A program made the position numbers and the translations under genes. The notes beneath the pieces were generated by a model. The model saw only the letters and a program-made list of their open reading frames with translations. It ran no database searches and had not been told where the DNA came from. 64,000 bases of DNA from Mesostigma viride (taxonomy: Eukaryota > Streptophyta > Mesostigmatophyceae > Mesostigmatales > Mesostigmataceae): positions 5,001 to 69,000 of the forward strand of contig RPFO01000448.1 in assembly GCA_009746045.1 (NCBI GenBank). Reading direction: 5' to 3'. Positions within the stretch are counted from its first letter, which is position 1, and every line of letters begins with the position of its first letter. Positions 22,764 to 34,156 of the stretch are shown here, piece after piece.

Positions 22764-23328
22764 TGTTACGCCCAGGCTCTACTCGATCCCAAACCCCGCG
22801 CCTAACCTTACCTAAACTAGTGAGGGTACCTAGTGATGAGGAGCTATGTTGTGGAAAGACCTGGGACGTCGACTCTGTTCTCAATGCATTCTATTATAAT
22901 ACGCCATACACCGAATAAAACCAGGGTACTACGAAGGAAACAATACTACACTGCCATGACCCTAGTAGCTAATATGTGTTAATTCATAACACACGCCGGG
23001 TGCCATTCACGAAGGACAACTGCTGCATAAATGATCGCCGACAGGCGTGTATGCTCGGGCCGACATCGACCCTCGCCTACAGGACCAACGCACGTCCACA
23101 AGGTTCACACGCAGGATAAAAGGACCACTACTAAAGTACGCAGCGCGGCGCGACTGCACCGAACCACCATACTGTACAATTGCCACGTCACAAGGCCCGG
23201 TACCGACCGGCCAAAAGGTCCTAACTACACGTAAGCCTAGGAAAGTGAGCGAACTGTTCCGGAATGGCTGAGGCAACAAAGGACCTAATTTACGTCCGTA
23301 ACAACAACAAAAGTTACGCGACGTAACA
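22764..23328 (-). repeat. 3' LTR of the gypsy element
   Basis: The LTR is 565 bp. On the minus strand it starts TGTTACGTCGCG and ends GGGCGTAACA. The last ~325 bp on the plus strand (23004-23328) are identical to the other LTR, while ~22845-23003 is strongly diverged. Confidence 0.9.
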
Positions 23329-23341
23329 CCTCCCCCCCCCA
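23329..23341 (-). other. Polypurine tract
   Basis: The plus strand reads cctccccccccca directly inside the 3' LTR. On the element strand this is a G-rich purine run ending exactly at the LTR, the expected plus-strand primer. Confidence 0.75.
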
Positions 23342-23869
23342 CAAAGGTAGGGAGCCCTCTCCCTACGTACAGGGAGGAAACCAAAGGGGTAGGAATTTAA
23401 CCTAACGCACCCAACAAAAGCCTAACACAATCGACTGACCATCCAAGGCCCAAAGCAAAAACATGTTAACCTCGGGTCCACCCCAAACGATGTAGGGATC
23501 ACCAGCACCACGCCGGGTGTGAGGCTCCCCTAACTGCCTTGCACGGAGGCTTGCCGGGAGGGACGGCACTAGGCAGGACACGCGTAGGAAACAATGTTCA
23601 CACTGAGGACAGAGAACGGCCAACCAACTGGCCAAGCCCAGAGGGCGACTCTATATACCGGAGGGACAAAACCCTCAGGTCGGGCCTAGAGCCCTCTGTC
23701 TACACACCAGTAGCCTGAAAAGTACCACGGGTGGCCAAAAGCACCGCCATGTACGCCCGGTGATGAGCAACATCAGTAGGGTTGTCATGGTTGTCTACAC
23801 GGATGGAGGAACACATCCTCCCAGGCGCCATCAAGATACATGCCGAGGAAAGCCCAGTAGTATCGTAGC

Positions 23870-24450
23870 TTTGTCAGGACCACCTGTCCACGGGCCCTGT
23901 CAAGGAACCCACACTGAAACTAGCACACGAAGGGCTCTGCCGACAGCAGAAGGAGGGCGCGCAGGAGGAACCGATAGAAGACCAGCTCACCACGAGCAAC
24001 GAAGGTGAAAAACAAGTCCAGGAAACGCTCCACGTTGTCGGGCCACAGACGCACGTGCCGGATCTCACGACTCTCGCTAACACGCGTGACCGAAGCTGAG
24101 GACTTCCCAACAGGAGCAACGCGCGGTTGGTGGATGACGGCGGAGGCGGGCGCGACGGAAGAAGCGGTAGCGGCAGGAGCGGCGACAGGGGAAGACGTCG
24201 TGGCCTGTCAGGCAGAGGGCCAATCACCCATGGCCGAATCATACGTATCATCGGTAGTGTCAAACACCACTTGCCCGTCGACGCCTTGCCCAAATCTGGA
24301 TGACGCTGAGGCTCGGCCGGCAGAGCAGGCGCGACGGAGGGAGCCACGGACGGAGCGACAGCGGCTGGCTGAGCAGGCGTCGTCTGACATGATGGCTGCG
24401 GAGGGCGGGGGACAACCAACCGACCCACAGCCCGAGGAAATAACATAAGG
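23870..24450 (-). pseudogene. Decayed 3' ORF region of the gypsy element
   Basis: Downstream of integrase the minus strand keeps long open stretches, including ESREIRHVRLWPDNVERF and FFTFVARGELVFYRFLLRAL (about 23950-24080) and a Pro/Ala-rich part (24100-24446). I see no chromodomain or env-like features. It may be a C-terminal Pol extension or an accessory ORF. Function unknown. Confidence 0.35.
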
Positions 24451-24559
24451 CAAGGAAGAAAAACAACTAGAGGTTGTGCTGGTTTTCACTCGACCTTGAA
24501 CATAGGTAATCTTCCCAGTCACTACCAGACGGGTCCATTTACATAATGTCAGAGGGCTT

Positions 24560-25200
24560 CTTCGACCACTCTATTTAATCGCTTACTAGGTGTGAGGAGG
24601 AGGAATGGTACGCAGTGCCAAACGTCACTTTAGTACCAATAGCAGCAAAGAACTCTGTCCAAAAGTCCGAGGTAAACAGCTTGTCCTTATCGGAGATAAA
24701 CTGCCTGCTCAACCCATGGTAACGATAAACGTTTAGAAGGTACAGCTGAGCACAGTCACTCGAGCAGTAAGCTCCAAGGGACAAGGGACAAGGTGACAAC
24801 GTCTAGTAAGGCGGTCTACAAACACGAGGATCTGCGCATCAATTGCCTTTGGCATTCTATTTTAGCCCCCCCCAAATCCATCATAATGGAATCCCAAGGC
24901 ATTATAATAGGATCATGGAGGGTACGAGGCTCGATCTGCTATCTGACCCACATTAGTAGGTTTCATCTCCTGGCATGATTGGCATGTCCTACCAACATAT
25001 TCATCCACATCAAGTGCTGAGGAGGGAGGGCCAGAAGTATGAACGGGTTACCAAATCCCGCACACGCTTCCCGCCCTAGCTGGTGAGCAGTTAAATAATG
25101 TAACTCAAACAACAAGGACGAGCGACAAATAAGGGGAAAATACAAACGTCATCGCATAGGATCATCCTTTAACAGCACATACAAGAAGCCAACCACAAAC
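24560..25200 (-). pseudogene. Gypsy integrase remnant
   Basis: Around 25000-25145 a degraded HHCC zinc-binding region reads LHYLTAHQLGRE, then GHANHARR. At 24575-24799 the catalytic core reads YRYHGLSRQFISDKDKLFTS, DFWTEFFAAIGTKVTFGTAY and HSSSSHL, the typical 'P..I.SDRD..F.S.FW..... G......AYHPQTDG' block of Ty3/gypsy integrases. The catalytic Asp of SDKD remains; stops and frameshifts separate the pieces. Confidence 0.8.
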
Positions 25201-25412
25201 TTGCACGGGTACTTCCCGAATTTTCGAGGGTGTGAGGATATTGCGACTAGGGCTTCCAGCTCAGTGGCCGTAAACACTGATAAGACGCTCTAAATCTGAC
25301 GTAGGACTGGCTACCGAGGCATCTACAGAAGGTTCTACAGGAAGTCACCCACAACTTTACCAAAAAGAGGGGTGGACTAGAAGGAACAAGATTACCAAAC
25401 GACTTCCCAGCC

Positions 25413-26790
25413 CTAGTGGACACATGACGGAGGGGAAAAGAAATGATTTATTAGTATCCTCCCCCCCACCGAGGTGACAGGTGTGCCCTCACACCGAAGA
25501 GAAAGGCCCACATGAGAGAGGAGATCAGGAAAACGAACGAGGTATGGAAAAGGTAGTCCTGTATACTGCCCGTCATGAGGGAAGTCACCATAGGGGAAAA
25601 CACCAAGAAGAGGAGTAGGAACGAGGGTGGTAGTGAGGACATCTAGATCCTCGAAAAAGGAATAGTCAGGACGTCGGGATAAAGCATCAGGGACAATATT
25701 ATCTACACCCTTGACGTATTGCAATTTAACGGGGGCAAATTGCGCAACATCGAATTGGGCACCTTTAAGGAAATGTTGCCATGCATGACAGCAATATACC
25801 ACAGCCAATACTCTTGTTGGTGAACAGGGTACTTGCGCTCAGCAGGTAACATAGTCCTAGAGATGTATGTATTCGATGGGTTGCAAACCATGACCTTGGT
25901 CTTGGAGGAGAACACCCCCAAGGGCTACCTTACTAGTGTCAGTAGCTAATACAAACAGTTTCGAGGTATCTGGCAAGACGAGGATCGCAGGCCGGAGTCT
26001 GCTGACAACAAAAACTTCAACCACGCAGAAAGGAAAGGACATTTTAGCTCACTCCTTCTTAGTCACCGTGATTGATAAGGAACCAAATTCCACAGTAAGA
26101 GGGGTCTCAATAGAGGAGGAAGAAAACCCCGTTCGCGGGTTGGAGAAGGTAAAGGAGCAAGAAATCTGTCAGGGATATGAAATGGAGAAGGAACAATTTC
26201 TGTACGAATTGTAGGTAGAGGACCTGCACGACGAGGGTGTATTCATATATGTCGGTTTGAGTAATAATACCAAACACATGAACTGCTGATGAATGCCTCT
26301 TTGATACCAAAGACAGAACTGCTGTGCTTCTTCAAAGAGGTGAACCTTCTTATACCTAATCACGTAAACGGAGGGGTGATTAATCACAGTACGTGCATCA
26401 GCCCAAGAAAGGAAAATACTAGACCATGAGGAAGTGATGTTTGCGTAGTATTTTGCACGGCTATTATCATAATCAACTTTACAATAGTTTGTAACTAGGC
26501 TAAATTTGCCATTGGGCACAGGGACTAGCAAAACACTGATAGAACATGGGGAATTACTAGGATCCCTGAAATCTGCTTCTAATAATGACATTTAAATATT
26601 TGTTATAACTCTTATAATTCGGAGGGGCCCATACGATACATCGGAGAAAACCACACGAGGAGGGGGGTATGAGGGAGTCTTTTCTTCAAAGACCCGAGAG
26701 GAATCTATAATAGACATGTAACGGACTTCATTGGTAAGACACGGAGGAACATACGCAATAAAACATTTATTGTCATTGTTGGTCATTAAT
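25413..26790 (-). pseudogene. Gypsy reverse transcriptase and RNase H remnant
   Basis: RT pieces at 26500-26591 read RDPSNSPCSISVLLVPVPNG and KFSLVTNYCKVD, equivalent to the 'I.PS.SP..SPV..V.K.DG..R...DYR..N' motif but mutated. RNase H at 25857-26042 reads LPDTSKLFVLATDTSKVALG and GVLLQDQ. The following VKGVDNIVPDALSRRPDY (25650-25720) is the canonical RNase H end ('G..N..ADALSR'). No single frame spans the domain. Confidence 0.8.
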
Positions 26791-27165
26791 GACCAGCCAT
26801 AGGTCTTACAGGAGGATCACCGGGTAACTCAATAGGGGTTACATCTACTAAGGATAAATTCTCTACCTTACATTGTCGTTCCGAGGCTTATTATTCTGAT
26901 TTGGCACGCCGCAAAGGTGAAAACCATTTGCGTTCATCTTACTATAACCATGGTGTCATGTTCTCGTCAGAAGGCAACAAATGTGAAAACGCTAGTTGCC
27001 CAAATCTGAGATTCCGCGGAACACTGAAAGTAAGAAAGCCTAGAAGCTACCAGCAAGGAATCGAACCTAGGACCATAGTGTTATAATTAATAGTGATTTT
27101 ATGGCCTTGATGCCAATCTAAGCCCTACAAAATATCAACAATCGTTATAGGGCCTATGGTCGCCA

Positions 27166-27520
27166 CTAATTTAATCTGGCGACCCTGAAGAATGAGGAGT
27201 GGTAAGGATACAGTCCCCTGAGAGTGACTAGTGCGACCATCAGCATATATAGTGCAGAGTCACATGAGAGGCAGGAGGGATAGCTCTTATGTAATCCTAG
27301 TCTCCTAACAAGGGCCTCGCTCACAAAGGAGCTGGCAGCCCCACTATCTACGAGGACAGAAACATTGAGGATATCATGAGGATGCAGAAAAGGGTCTACC
27401 ACGGTAGTAGGAAGGGTAAGGCCACCATTTAGAAACATCAAAGGACGAACACGCAGGGGTGCAGAGGATGCAGCATCCACAGTAGTGACAAAACAGGTAA
27501 ACAAAAATTTTCTGAGCTTG
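27166..27520 (-). pseudogene. Gypsy aspartic protease
   Basis: The 112-residue ORF reads LNVSVLVDSGAASSFVSEAL followed by VRRLGL. VDSGA is the retropepsin active-site motif (usually L(V/I)D(S/T)GA). A second conserved flap/ALD-like region is not clear. Confidence 0.75.
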
Positions 27521-27720
27521 GGGTACTAGCTGAGGACCTTACCAGGCTACACCCTGCTGACAGCTCTATTGTTTTCCCTCCCCCCCCACATCATCCAAGG
27601 GAACGAACCCTGGAGGAAACCCCGGTGAGAAAGCCATTGTTGGAGAATCACGAGGGTATTGAGAGGGGACGGCATCCTGATCAGAATGGGGATTCACTAA
27701 GGAGCCTGTCTGTACAGCAT

Positions 27721-28330
27721 TTAACCTAGAGGGTTAAGGAGCAGAAGAGGAACGACCAGAGGGTGGGCGAAGGGGAGAGGCTCGCTGAGAAGTACGCGGA
27801 GGGCGGGCATTGGGATGAGGGGGGGGGGGCCAAAAGGAAACTTGGGGCACTCCCCCCTAAGATGGCCCACCTCCTGATGTAGTGATAACACGTGACGTGA
27901 GACACATCCAATGCAGATATATCTGTAACACAAATATCTAATTCTTCTACATATGCCTCTTCTTCTTCAGGAGTGAGGACAAGGTTATGGACCCTAGTAG
28001 TACACACAGGAGCATGAGCATACATAAAATCAGCAACACGGAGGAGATGGGTAGGAACAGCAGCCAGAGGAAGGGCACGAAAACTATACGCAAAAAACTG
28101 TTTCTTAACTTCACGCAAGAGGTTTTATTAAGACCTTGCAAGAAGCGAGCACGGACTTCCGCACCCGAGAGGTCTCGAATGCGTACCATCTGGGCATCAA
28201 ATTCCCATTGCTATTCCCTATAAGTTTCATTGCCTTGCTCGAGGGATCCAAATCTAAGGCGCTCTTGCCAGTCAGCGTCTGGAGGCACTACATGATTTTC
28301 CAATCTCCTAATTAAACAATTATGCTACTG
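27721..28330 (-). pseudogene. Gypsy Gag C-terminal part with zinc knuckle
   Basis: Near 28200-28270 the frames give WQERLRFGSLEQG then TYREWEFDAQMVRI, and RARFLQGLNKTSCVKLR, a Ty3/gypsy Gag capsid pattern. At ~27840-27880 a CCHC-like knuckle survives as EVGHLRGECPKFP, with the first Cys pair in another frame (CY.Y). Gag is severed from its N-terminal part by the nested insertion. Confidence 0.7.
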
Positions 28331-28580
28331 AGTTAGGGTATGCATGGGACGCGAGGGACTCACAGTGAACAAGGGTGGCAAGGGCAGGAGCCACACACGT
28401 GGTAAGGTAATGAGGGACAAGAACAGCATCAGGGAGTTTCCACCTATAATATTGTTCCCAAGAGGCCGTCTACTGAGAGAGGAGCATAAGAAAGGTGAAA
28501 AACTAGCTGCTGAGGGGTAGACTAATATCTAACTTAGGCACACTAGCAAAGGTGGGAAGGAGAGGGGGCTTAGATGCACG

Positions 28581-30380
28581 AGAATCGGTGTTCTCTGAAC
28601 GTAGTTTCTTTATAACAGATGAGAATGAACGCCGCTATGTGAGTGGTACTACGGGACGGTGGGCCTTGGGCTGGACCGGTTCCATGAGTTAGAATTAGTT
28701 GGCCAGTTTTGTATGGCCATTTCTAGTTCGTTAAGTTAAGTAGCAATTAAGTTATTGTTGCTGACGGCTCATGAGGCGAGCCCGGGTTACGCCGCCCTAA
28801 AGTGCCATTTGCACAATGTTCTAGGTCTCTTTTTCTTGTAATCGGATGTATGGGGTATGGGTATGGCGGATTACAAGAAATTTAATGCTGCCCTAATCGC
28901 GTCAGCCTTTTGGCTGGCGGTGGCCGATTCGAGATGGCGCGTGACTGACATAGCTTGAACAGTCACGTGACTGTGCAAAAGAAATTAGAATTACCCTCGT
29001 CGGTTTTCTCCCCGCAGCTGGGTTCTTGGCCGACGAGAGACTATAAAATACTTCGCGTTTGCCTGCGCGTGGCACCTGTACGGAACTCTGAAACCATGAG
29101 TAAGATTTCCGTGCCGCGCTGCAGTGCCTACCGCTTTGCTGCGGAATGTCGCAGCAGGGTTGCAGTTCCTGACTGCTGACTGCCGAAGGAAGGGTGGTCG
29201 GGTTACTTTTAGTGGGCATTGTGATGGACGACAAGTCTGTCGGCCCTCACGTAAGTAGAAAAATATTTACCAGCATCCGCTCTTATGGGTGCGTGAGGTC
29301 TCGGGAATGTGGTGGGGACGAATTCCGGAATTATGCAATATTTCGATTCAGACCGAGACTTAAGGGGCCAGTTTAACAGACGGACCTGGGCCGGGCAGGA
29401 CCAAATATTTTGGCCGGCCCAGTTGCGCTTGCGCTTTATCGGCCGCTGGGGTGTGTGATGAGAGCCTGCTCATCAACTAAAACCTGAAATATGGAAAGTT
29501 ACTCCCCCAGGTGACAACGTTGACAGTAATCGAGATATGGTGGCATCGGGTGACGTCCTACAAGTTGTCGTCACGTTAGGGCGGCACTGGCCTTTGAGGG
29601 AGGTCCGTGATCGTTAAACGAGGCGTCTTCTTCCTTGTCTTTGCGTGCACATTCAACACCCTCTTTTACTGGCCGAGGGTGGAAGGCTGGGGGGGGCCCT
29701 GCAAAGGGTTATCGTGCATGAGGCTCGCTACAGCCGCCGGCGATTGTAATGGTCGTGACCGTTGCGGCAGGGCAGCCTCGAGAGCCACTGAGCGAAAGTG
29801 GTTGGCGGAGCTTTGGAGATAAAGCACCAGGAAAGGGGGGTTGGGTAACGAGAACTACAATCAATCATGAAATGGGTGCAGCGTGGCAGGCTCACTCATG
29901 GGTTCTGTAATTGCCCACTTATTGTTTTAATCAAATGTTGGTGGATTGGTAATAGTGGGAATAGAATCGGTGTTCTCTGAACGTAGTTTCTTTATAACAG
30001 ATGAGAATGAACGCCGCTATGTGAGTGGTACTACGGGACGGTGGGCCTTGGGCTGGACCGGTTCCATGAGTTAGAATTAGTTGGCCAGTTTTGTATGGCC
30101 ATTTCTAGTTCGTTAAGTTAAGTAGCAATTAAGTTATTGTTGCTGACGGCTCATGAGGCGAGCCCGGGTTACGCCGCCCTAAAGTGCCATTTGCACAATG
30201 TTCTAGGTCTCTTTTTCTTGTCCCGCCCTCCCTCCCTCTTCTTGTGTTTGTTTCTAGGGTAACGAGAACTACAATCAATCATGAAATGGGTGCAGCGTGG
30301 CAGGCTCACTCATGGGTTCTGTAATTGCCCACTTATTGTTTTAATCAAATGTTGGTGGATTGGTAATAGTGGGAATAGAA
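28581..30380. mobile_element. Tandem nested insertion in gypsy gag
   Basis: Two units are arranged AGAA-[unit 1: 28585-29962]-AGAA-[unit 2: 29967-30376]-AGAA. Both start with the same 254 bp (tcggtgttctctgaac...) and end with the same 120 bp (gggtaacgagaac...). Unit 1 has about 1 kb between these parts and unit 2 only 36 bp (30221-30256). AGAA may be a target duplication. No coding capacity or terminal inverted repeat is seen, so the class is unknown. Confidence 0.7.
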
Positions 30381-30406
30381 GGATCAGTTTTATCCATAGG
30401 CCCACT

Positions 30407-31075
30407 CTACTCCACAGGCACATACTCAGGCAGTAACAAATTATGAGGAGCATGATAGGTCTTAGGAAGAGGACGTGAGGGCACCACAGAGTCAGGGTGG
30501 TGACCAGAGGTGTGAGGAACAGTATATGCTTCTCTGATTGTGGAATAGGAAAAATGATCATAGTTTTTATCATGGAGAGGCATGGTGCTAAAATCCTGAT
30601 TAATCTCTAGCTCTGCTACACGTGAGGGGATTTGGGCTGCCTCATAGGCCGTATCAGGGTATGCCCAGGAAGCAAGAGGATGTGTAGGAACGGCAGTAGG
30701 ATACCCAGTAGGGCCCACAGGAGCGAGACTACGTACAATACGAGGGGCTGGCACCTGAGGAGCCTGAGAGGGGACAGACACAGAGGGCTTCCCAGAATTA
30801 ACAGGAGGAATAGCAGAGGCTGGGGCAGTAGACCTAGCACATGCCTCAAACGTAGGAGGAGGAATAATAGGTGAACGGTGAAAGGACGGAGTAGAGGTAG
30901 TACTGTCAGAACGTACACTCTGAGACGGAGGAGTCAAGTGATGGACAGTGTCCAAGGAATCACGTCTATTACCCATAGCCAATTGAGGAGTACTAGAATT
31001 AACACCAGGAGTAACACCTGAGGAACGTTGGTTAATGGGAGACATACCCCCACCAAGAGACGTTTGCGAGGACAT
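30407..31075 (-). pseudogene. Gypsy Gag N-terminal part
   Basis: A 222-residue ORF starts MSSQTSLGGGMSPINQ, is rich in Pro and Ser, and ends ...LLPEYVPVE just before the nested insertion. Its position between the PBS region and the capsid part, on the same strand, identifies it as the Gag start. No domain is recognised. The ~0.83 kb leader (31076-31901) has A-rich tandem motifs (aaaatcagatcaagga, 31140-31330). Confidence 0.6.
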
Positions 31076-31901
31076 GTTTGAGGTGCAAAGGAAAGAAATA
31101 CACTGGACGAGGAAAGGTTAAAAAGCTGAACAAGGATAAGATAAAAATCTGGTCAAGGACAAAATAAAAATCTGACCAAAGCTAAAATAAAATCAGATCA
31201 AGGATAAAAGAAAATCAGGTCAAGGAGGAAATAAAATCAGATCAAATGGGGCATGACCAAGAAAACAAAGGGGAGTGGCTACCACTTCAGCAAGGAAAAG
31301 GAAGGAATGATTTAAAATCTGATCAAGGAGAAAATAAAAAGGAAACAAAGGAAAACACACATGCATTATTGTAGCTTATTGTTACCGAAATGCCGAGGAC
31401 GCCTGAAACCAGCGCCCGTTGGTAAATAAACATCCGGCTCCAGATTCTGCACGAGAAAGCACATAAGAAAACACAGCAGCATGCACGGAAAAGAGGTGTA
31501 GTCGAAAGAGACGCTAATCGTCCCACTATCCAGCCCTATTGAACCGTCAATCCTAGCTAACGTAATCAAACAACATTCCAAGGAAACGCGTGTATACACA
31601 GTAAGAAAAGGAGCTAACCCACTGAACCGGCTAACCCACTAGCTAACGTCAAACAGCACCCAGCAAGGAAATGCACACACAGAGGGAAAAGGAAAAGAAG
31701 CTAGCTACGTGAGGAGTTCATCCGCTTTGAGCAGGTCTAACTTCTAGGCAGGGCGTGTCCCGAATCGGGCAGCACTACCCCCCTAGCTTGCAGGCGACCC
31801 GCCCATTACCTGTCAAGAGGTTGTCTTCTTCTGTGCCCTGGCCGCGGAAGGTCTCTGGCGTATAAGGTGAGTGCAAGGGAATATCGTCGCGTCCACCTAA
31901 A

Positions 31902-31916
31902 CTATCTCCGCTACCA
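31902..31916 (-). other. Primer-binding site
   Basis: One base after the 5' LTR the minus strand reads TGGTAGCGGAGATAG. It starts with TGG as needed to pair with a tRNA CCA end. The first 11 bases differ by one base from the complement of initiator-Met tRNA 3' ends known from animals; I did not verify the algal tRNA. Confidence 0.6.
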
Positions 31917-31917
31917 T

Positions 31918-32491
31918 TGTTACGCCCAGGCTCTACTCGATCCCAAACCCCGCGCCTAACCTTACCTAAACTAGTGAGGGTACCTAGCGATGAGGAGCTG
32001 TATTGGCTATAAGACCTAGGACGCGACGACTCTGCTCTCAATGCATTCCGATACATGCGGTTACTGTACGCCATATACCAAATAATGCCGGGACACTACG
32101 AAGTAAACACTGGTAAATTCACGACCCAAAACGATGTATTACATTTCCATAATACACGCCGAGTGCCATTCACGAAGGACAACTGCTGCATAAATGATCG
32201 CCGACAGGCGTGTATGCTCGGGCCGACATCGACCCTCGCCTACAGGACCAACGCACGTCCACAAGGTTCACACGCAGGATAAAAGGACCACTACTAAAGT
32301 ACGCAGCGCGGCGCGACTGCACCGAACCACCATACTGTACAATTGCCACGTCACAAGGCCCGGTACCGACCGGCCAAAAGGTCCTAACTACACGTAAGCC
32401 TAGGAAAGTGAGCGAACTGTTCCGGAATGGCTGAGGCAACAAAGGACCTAATTTACGTCCGTAACAACAACAAAAGTTACGCGACGTAACA
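31918..32491 (-). repeat. 5' LTR of the gypsy element
   Basis: The LTR is 574 bp with the same termini as the 3' LTR. It would carry the element promoter. The block 32167-32491 matches the other LTR exactly; the R/U5 side differs. Confidence 0.9.
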
Positions 32492-32684
32492 AAAGCATTA
32501 TTGCAATCTTCATAATAATATAATCGGCTGGCTGCGCTGCCTGTCATGAAGGTGGTGGTGCCGTCAAGGACCACACCTATCATTTTCACTTACTTTAAAC
32601 GAGCGAACAACCCTTGGCCGGTTCAGTTCGGACAGCCTGAGCCGGAGATATACCCAAGCTGCTTGCAGGGTCGAGCACTTGGAA

Positions 32685-32850
32685 GAAGATTAAGCTTCAT
32701 TATCCTGTAAAAAGCACTGAAGAGGATTAGGCTTATCCTTGAAAAAGCCATGAAGAAGATTATGCTTATCCTTAAAAAAGCACCGAAGCGGATTATGCTT
32801 ATCCTTTAAAAAGCACTGAAGAGGTTATTGCTTAGCCTATTTGAAAAGCA
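32685..32850. repeat. 33 bp tandem repeat, about 4.5 copies
   Basis: Copies have the form aaaaagcactgaagaggatt plus a ttatgcttatcctt-like end, with period 33. They lie between the two H copies. No ORF of note. Confidence 0.8.
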
Positions 32851-33573
32851 TGTGTGGTCTTGCCGTGGGAAATTTTTTCCCTATGTGATCCTCTTTTTTA
32901 CTTTTTGGCTCTTCACATTTTTCGAGCTAGAAAGTGGGGGGGAATATAGTGGATAACACACATGAGTACTCTATTGCTATGGATATGCCTTCCAAGTGAT
33001 AGTCTAGGATAATAACGGCACGCAAACGCGACAGCTGTCACATTCGTGATCATTTACGTCCGTGCACTCAAGAAGTTACGCGGTTGCCGTAATCGGAATC
33101 GTTACCGACGTTTGGTTGGTTCCGATTCAGTAGGCCGCAGGCTTTGTTCCTTTGGGCCGGTGTGGAGCGCCGCGCCGGAAAGGCCTGAATTTCTAGAGTG
33201 ACAGTCTTAGTTAGGTGACCTGGCTTAGGTTCAGGCGCAAGACTTTGGGGCGCAAAGCCTTGGTGGCCTGCGCAATATTCCGGTGCGTGACATTTGGCAG
33301 TTACGAATCTTTTGTACGTATTGTCCAAACGGAATGATGTTCAGTCCATATGACAAAGCTAGATACGCAGATCGTACTGTGCGGTGTGCTGGCTCGCACG
33401 TGGCTGTCGAACAGACTTGCTTAGCATTTTGCTGGCAGTCTAACTGCACGTCAGGCGGCTTGCTGGCACATGCGACAGCACATGGACGGCCAGGATTTTT
33501 GGAGGTATTTAGGAGCACGGCAGCGGCCATGGTGGCCGTTGTTCGCTCGTTTCTCTCCCTCACAACTTGGTGC
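32851..33573. other. Spacer between H copies with LTR-like debris
   Basis: A G-rich purine run (agaaagtgggggggaa, 32929) is followed by atagtggata. At ~33052-33085 the sequence catttacgtccgtgcactca resembles the gypsy LTR terminus. A diverged LTR fragment is possible. No gene is supported; ORFs here are short. Confidence 0.35.
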
Positions 33574-33726
33574 TGTCGTCATGGGGTTAAACTTCTCGAA
33601 CAGCCCGGAGCAGCCCCCGTGAGTGGTTGCATGTCATTGCCATGACGATGGTTGATAGGATTGACAGTGGTTTGATCCGGTTGGGATGTTAATTGTTGGC
33701 ATTGTGGACGAGAAACGTTCTGCTGA
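33574..33726 (+). repeat. Repeat H copy 2, left part
   Basis: This matches 22350-22503 (tgtcgtcatggggtt to acgttctgctga) with a few substitutions and a 3 bp insertion. It stops abruptly at ctga, where foldback sequence starts, and resumes at 47823. Confidence 0.85.
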
Positions 33727-34156
33727 ACCAATTAGGTTAAATAGTGCCGGAACCTTTTGCCGCCTGAGGCAAATCGGGCCGGAACACTATTTTGCCCGGA
33801 AGAACAGTTAGCTGAGATACCTCGAGGCTGACTTGTGGCCGGAGCCACACAGGGGAACATTCAATGTGACCGGAGTTATTCTGGCGGAGACAGAATAACG
33901 GTGCCGAGCGCCGGTTGTGGCGCGACGCACACACGTGTACGCAAGATACGTAGCTAGCAACTAGTCTAGTGGACGTTGGGCGTACTAACGTTGCTCCAGG
34001 TCTAGAAGCCTCTAGAACCTGGACACGTGGCGGACAAGTGAGCGTAGTCCAGTTGTCCTAGGGATCTCGTGTGAGTGATGTGTCCACGACATATAATGTG
34101 TGCCCACATATGGAGTGAATAATGACAAGGAACGCCCGATCCCTGGCAATGCTGCA

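Larger units (their letters stand above)
22764..32491 (-). mobile_element. Ty3/gypsy LTR retrotransposon, full length but decayed
   Basis: The element is 9,728 bp with LTRs at 22764-23328 and 31918-32491, TG...CA ends and a 5 bp target duplication AAAGC (22759-22763 and 32492-32496). On the minus strand the order is 5' LTR, PBS, gag, protease, reverse transcriptase, RNase H, integrase, a further ORF region, PPT, 3' LTR; RT-RNaseH before integrase is the Ty3/gypsy order. All coding parts carry stops and frameshifts, so it is not autonomous. Its gag is interrupted by a nested insertion (28585-30380). An unoccupied copy of the target survives at 48090-48094. Confidence 0.92.

Noticed and set aside
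24005-24448. Plus-strand 147-residue ORF in the gypsy element
   Set aside because: It is antisense to the element's own coding strand and has no recognisable motif.
22350-33726. H copies as an LTR pair of a small retrotransposon with a 1 kb body
   Set aside because: H starts TG, but no PBS, PPT or matching target duplication is found at the expected places.
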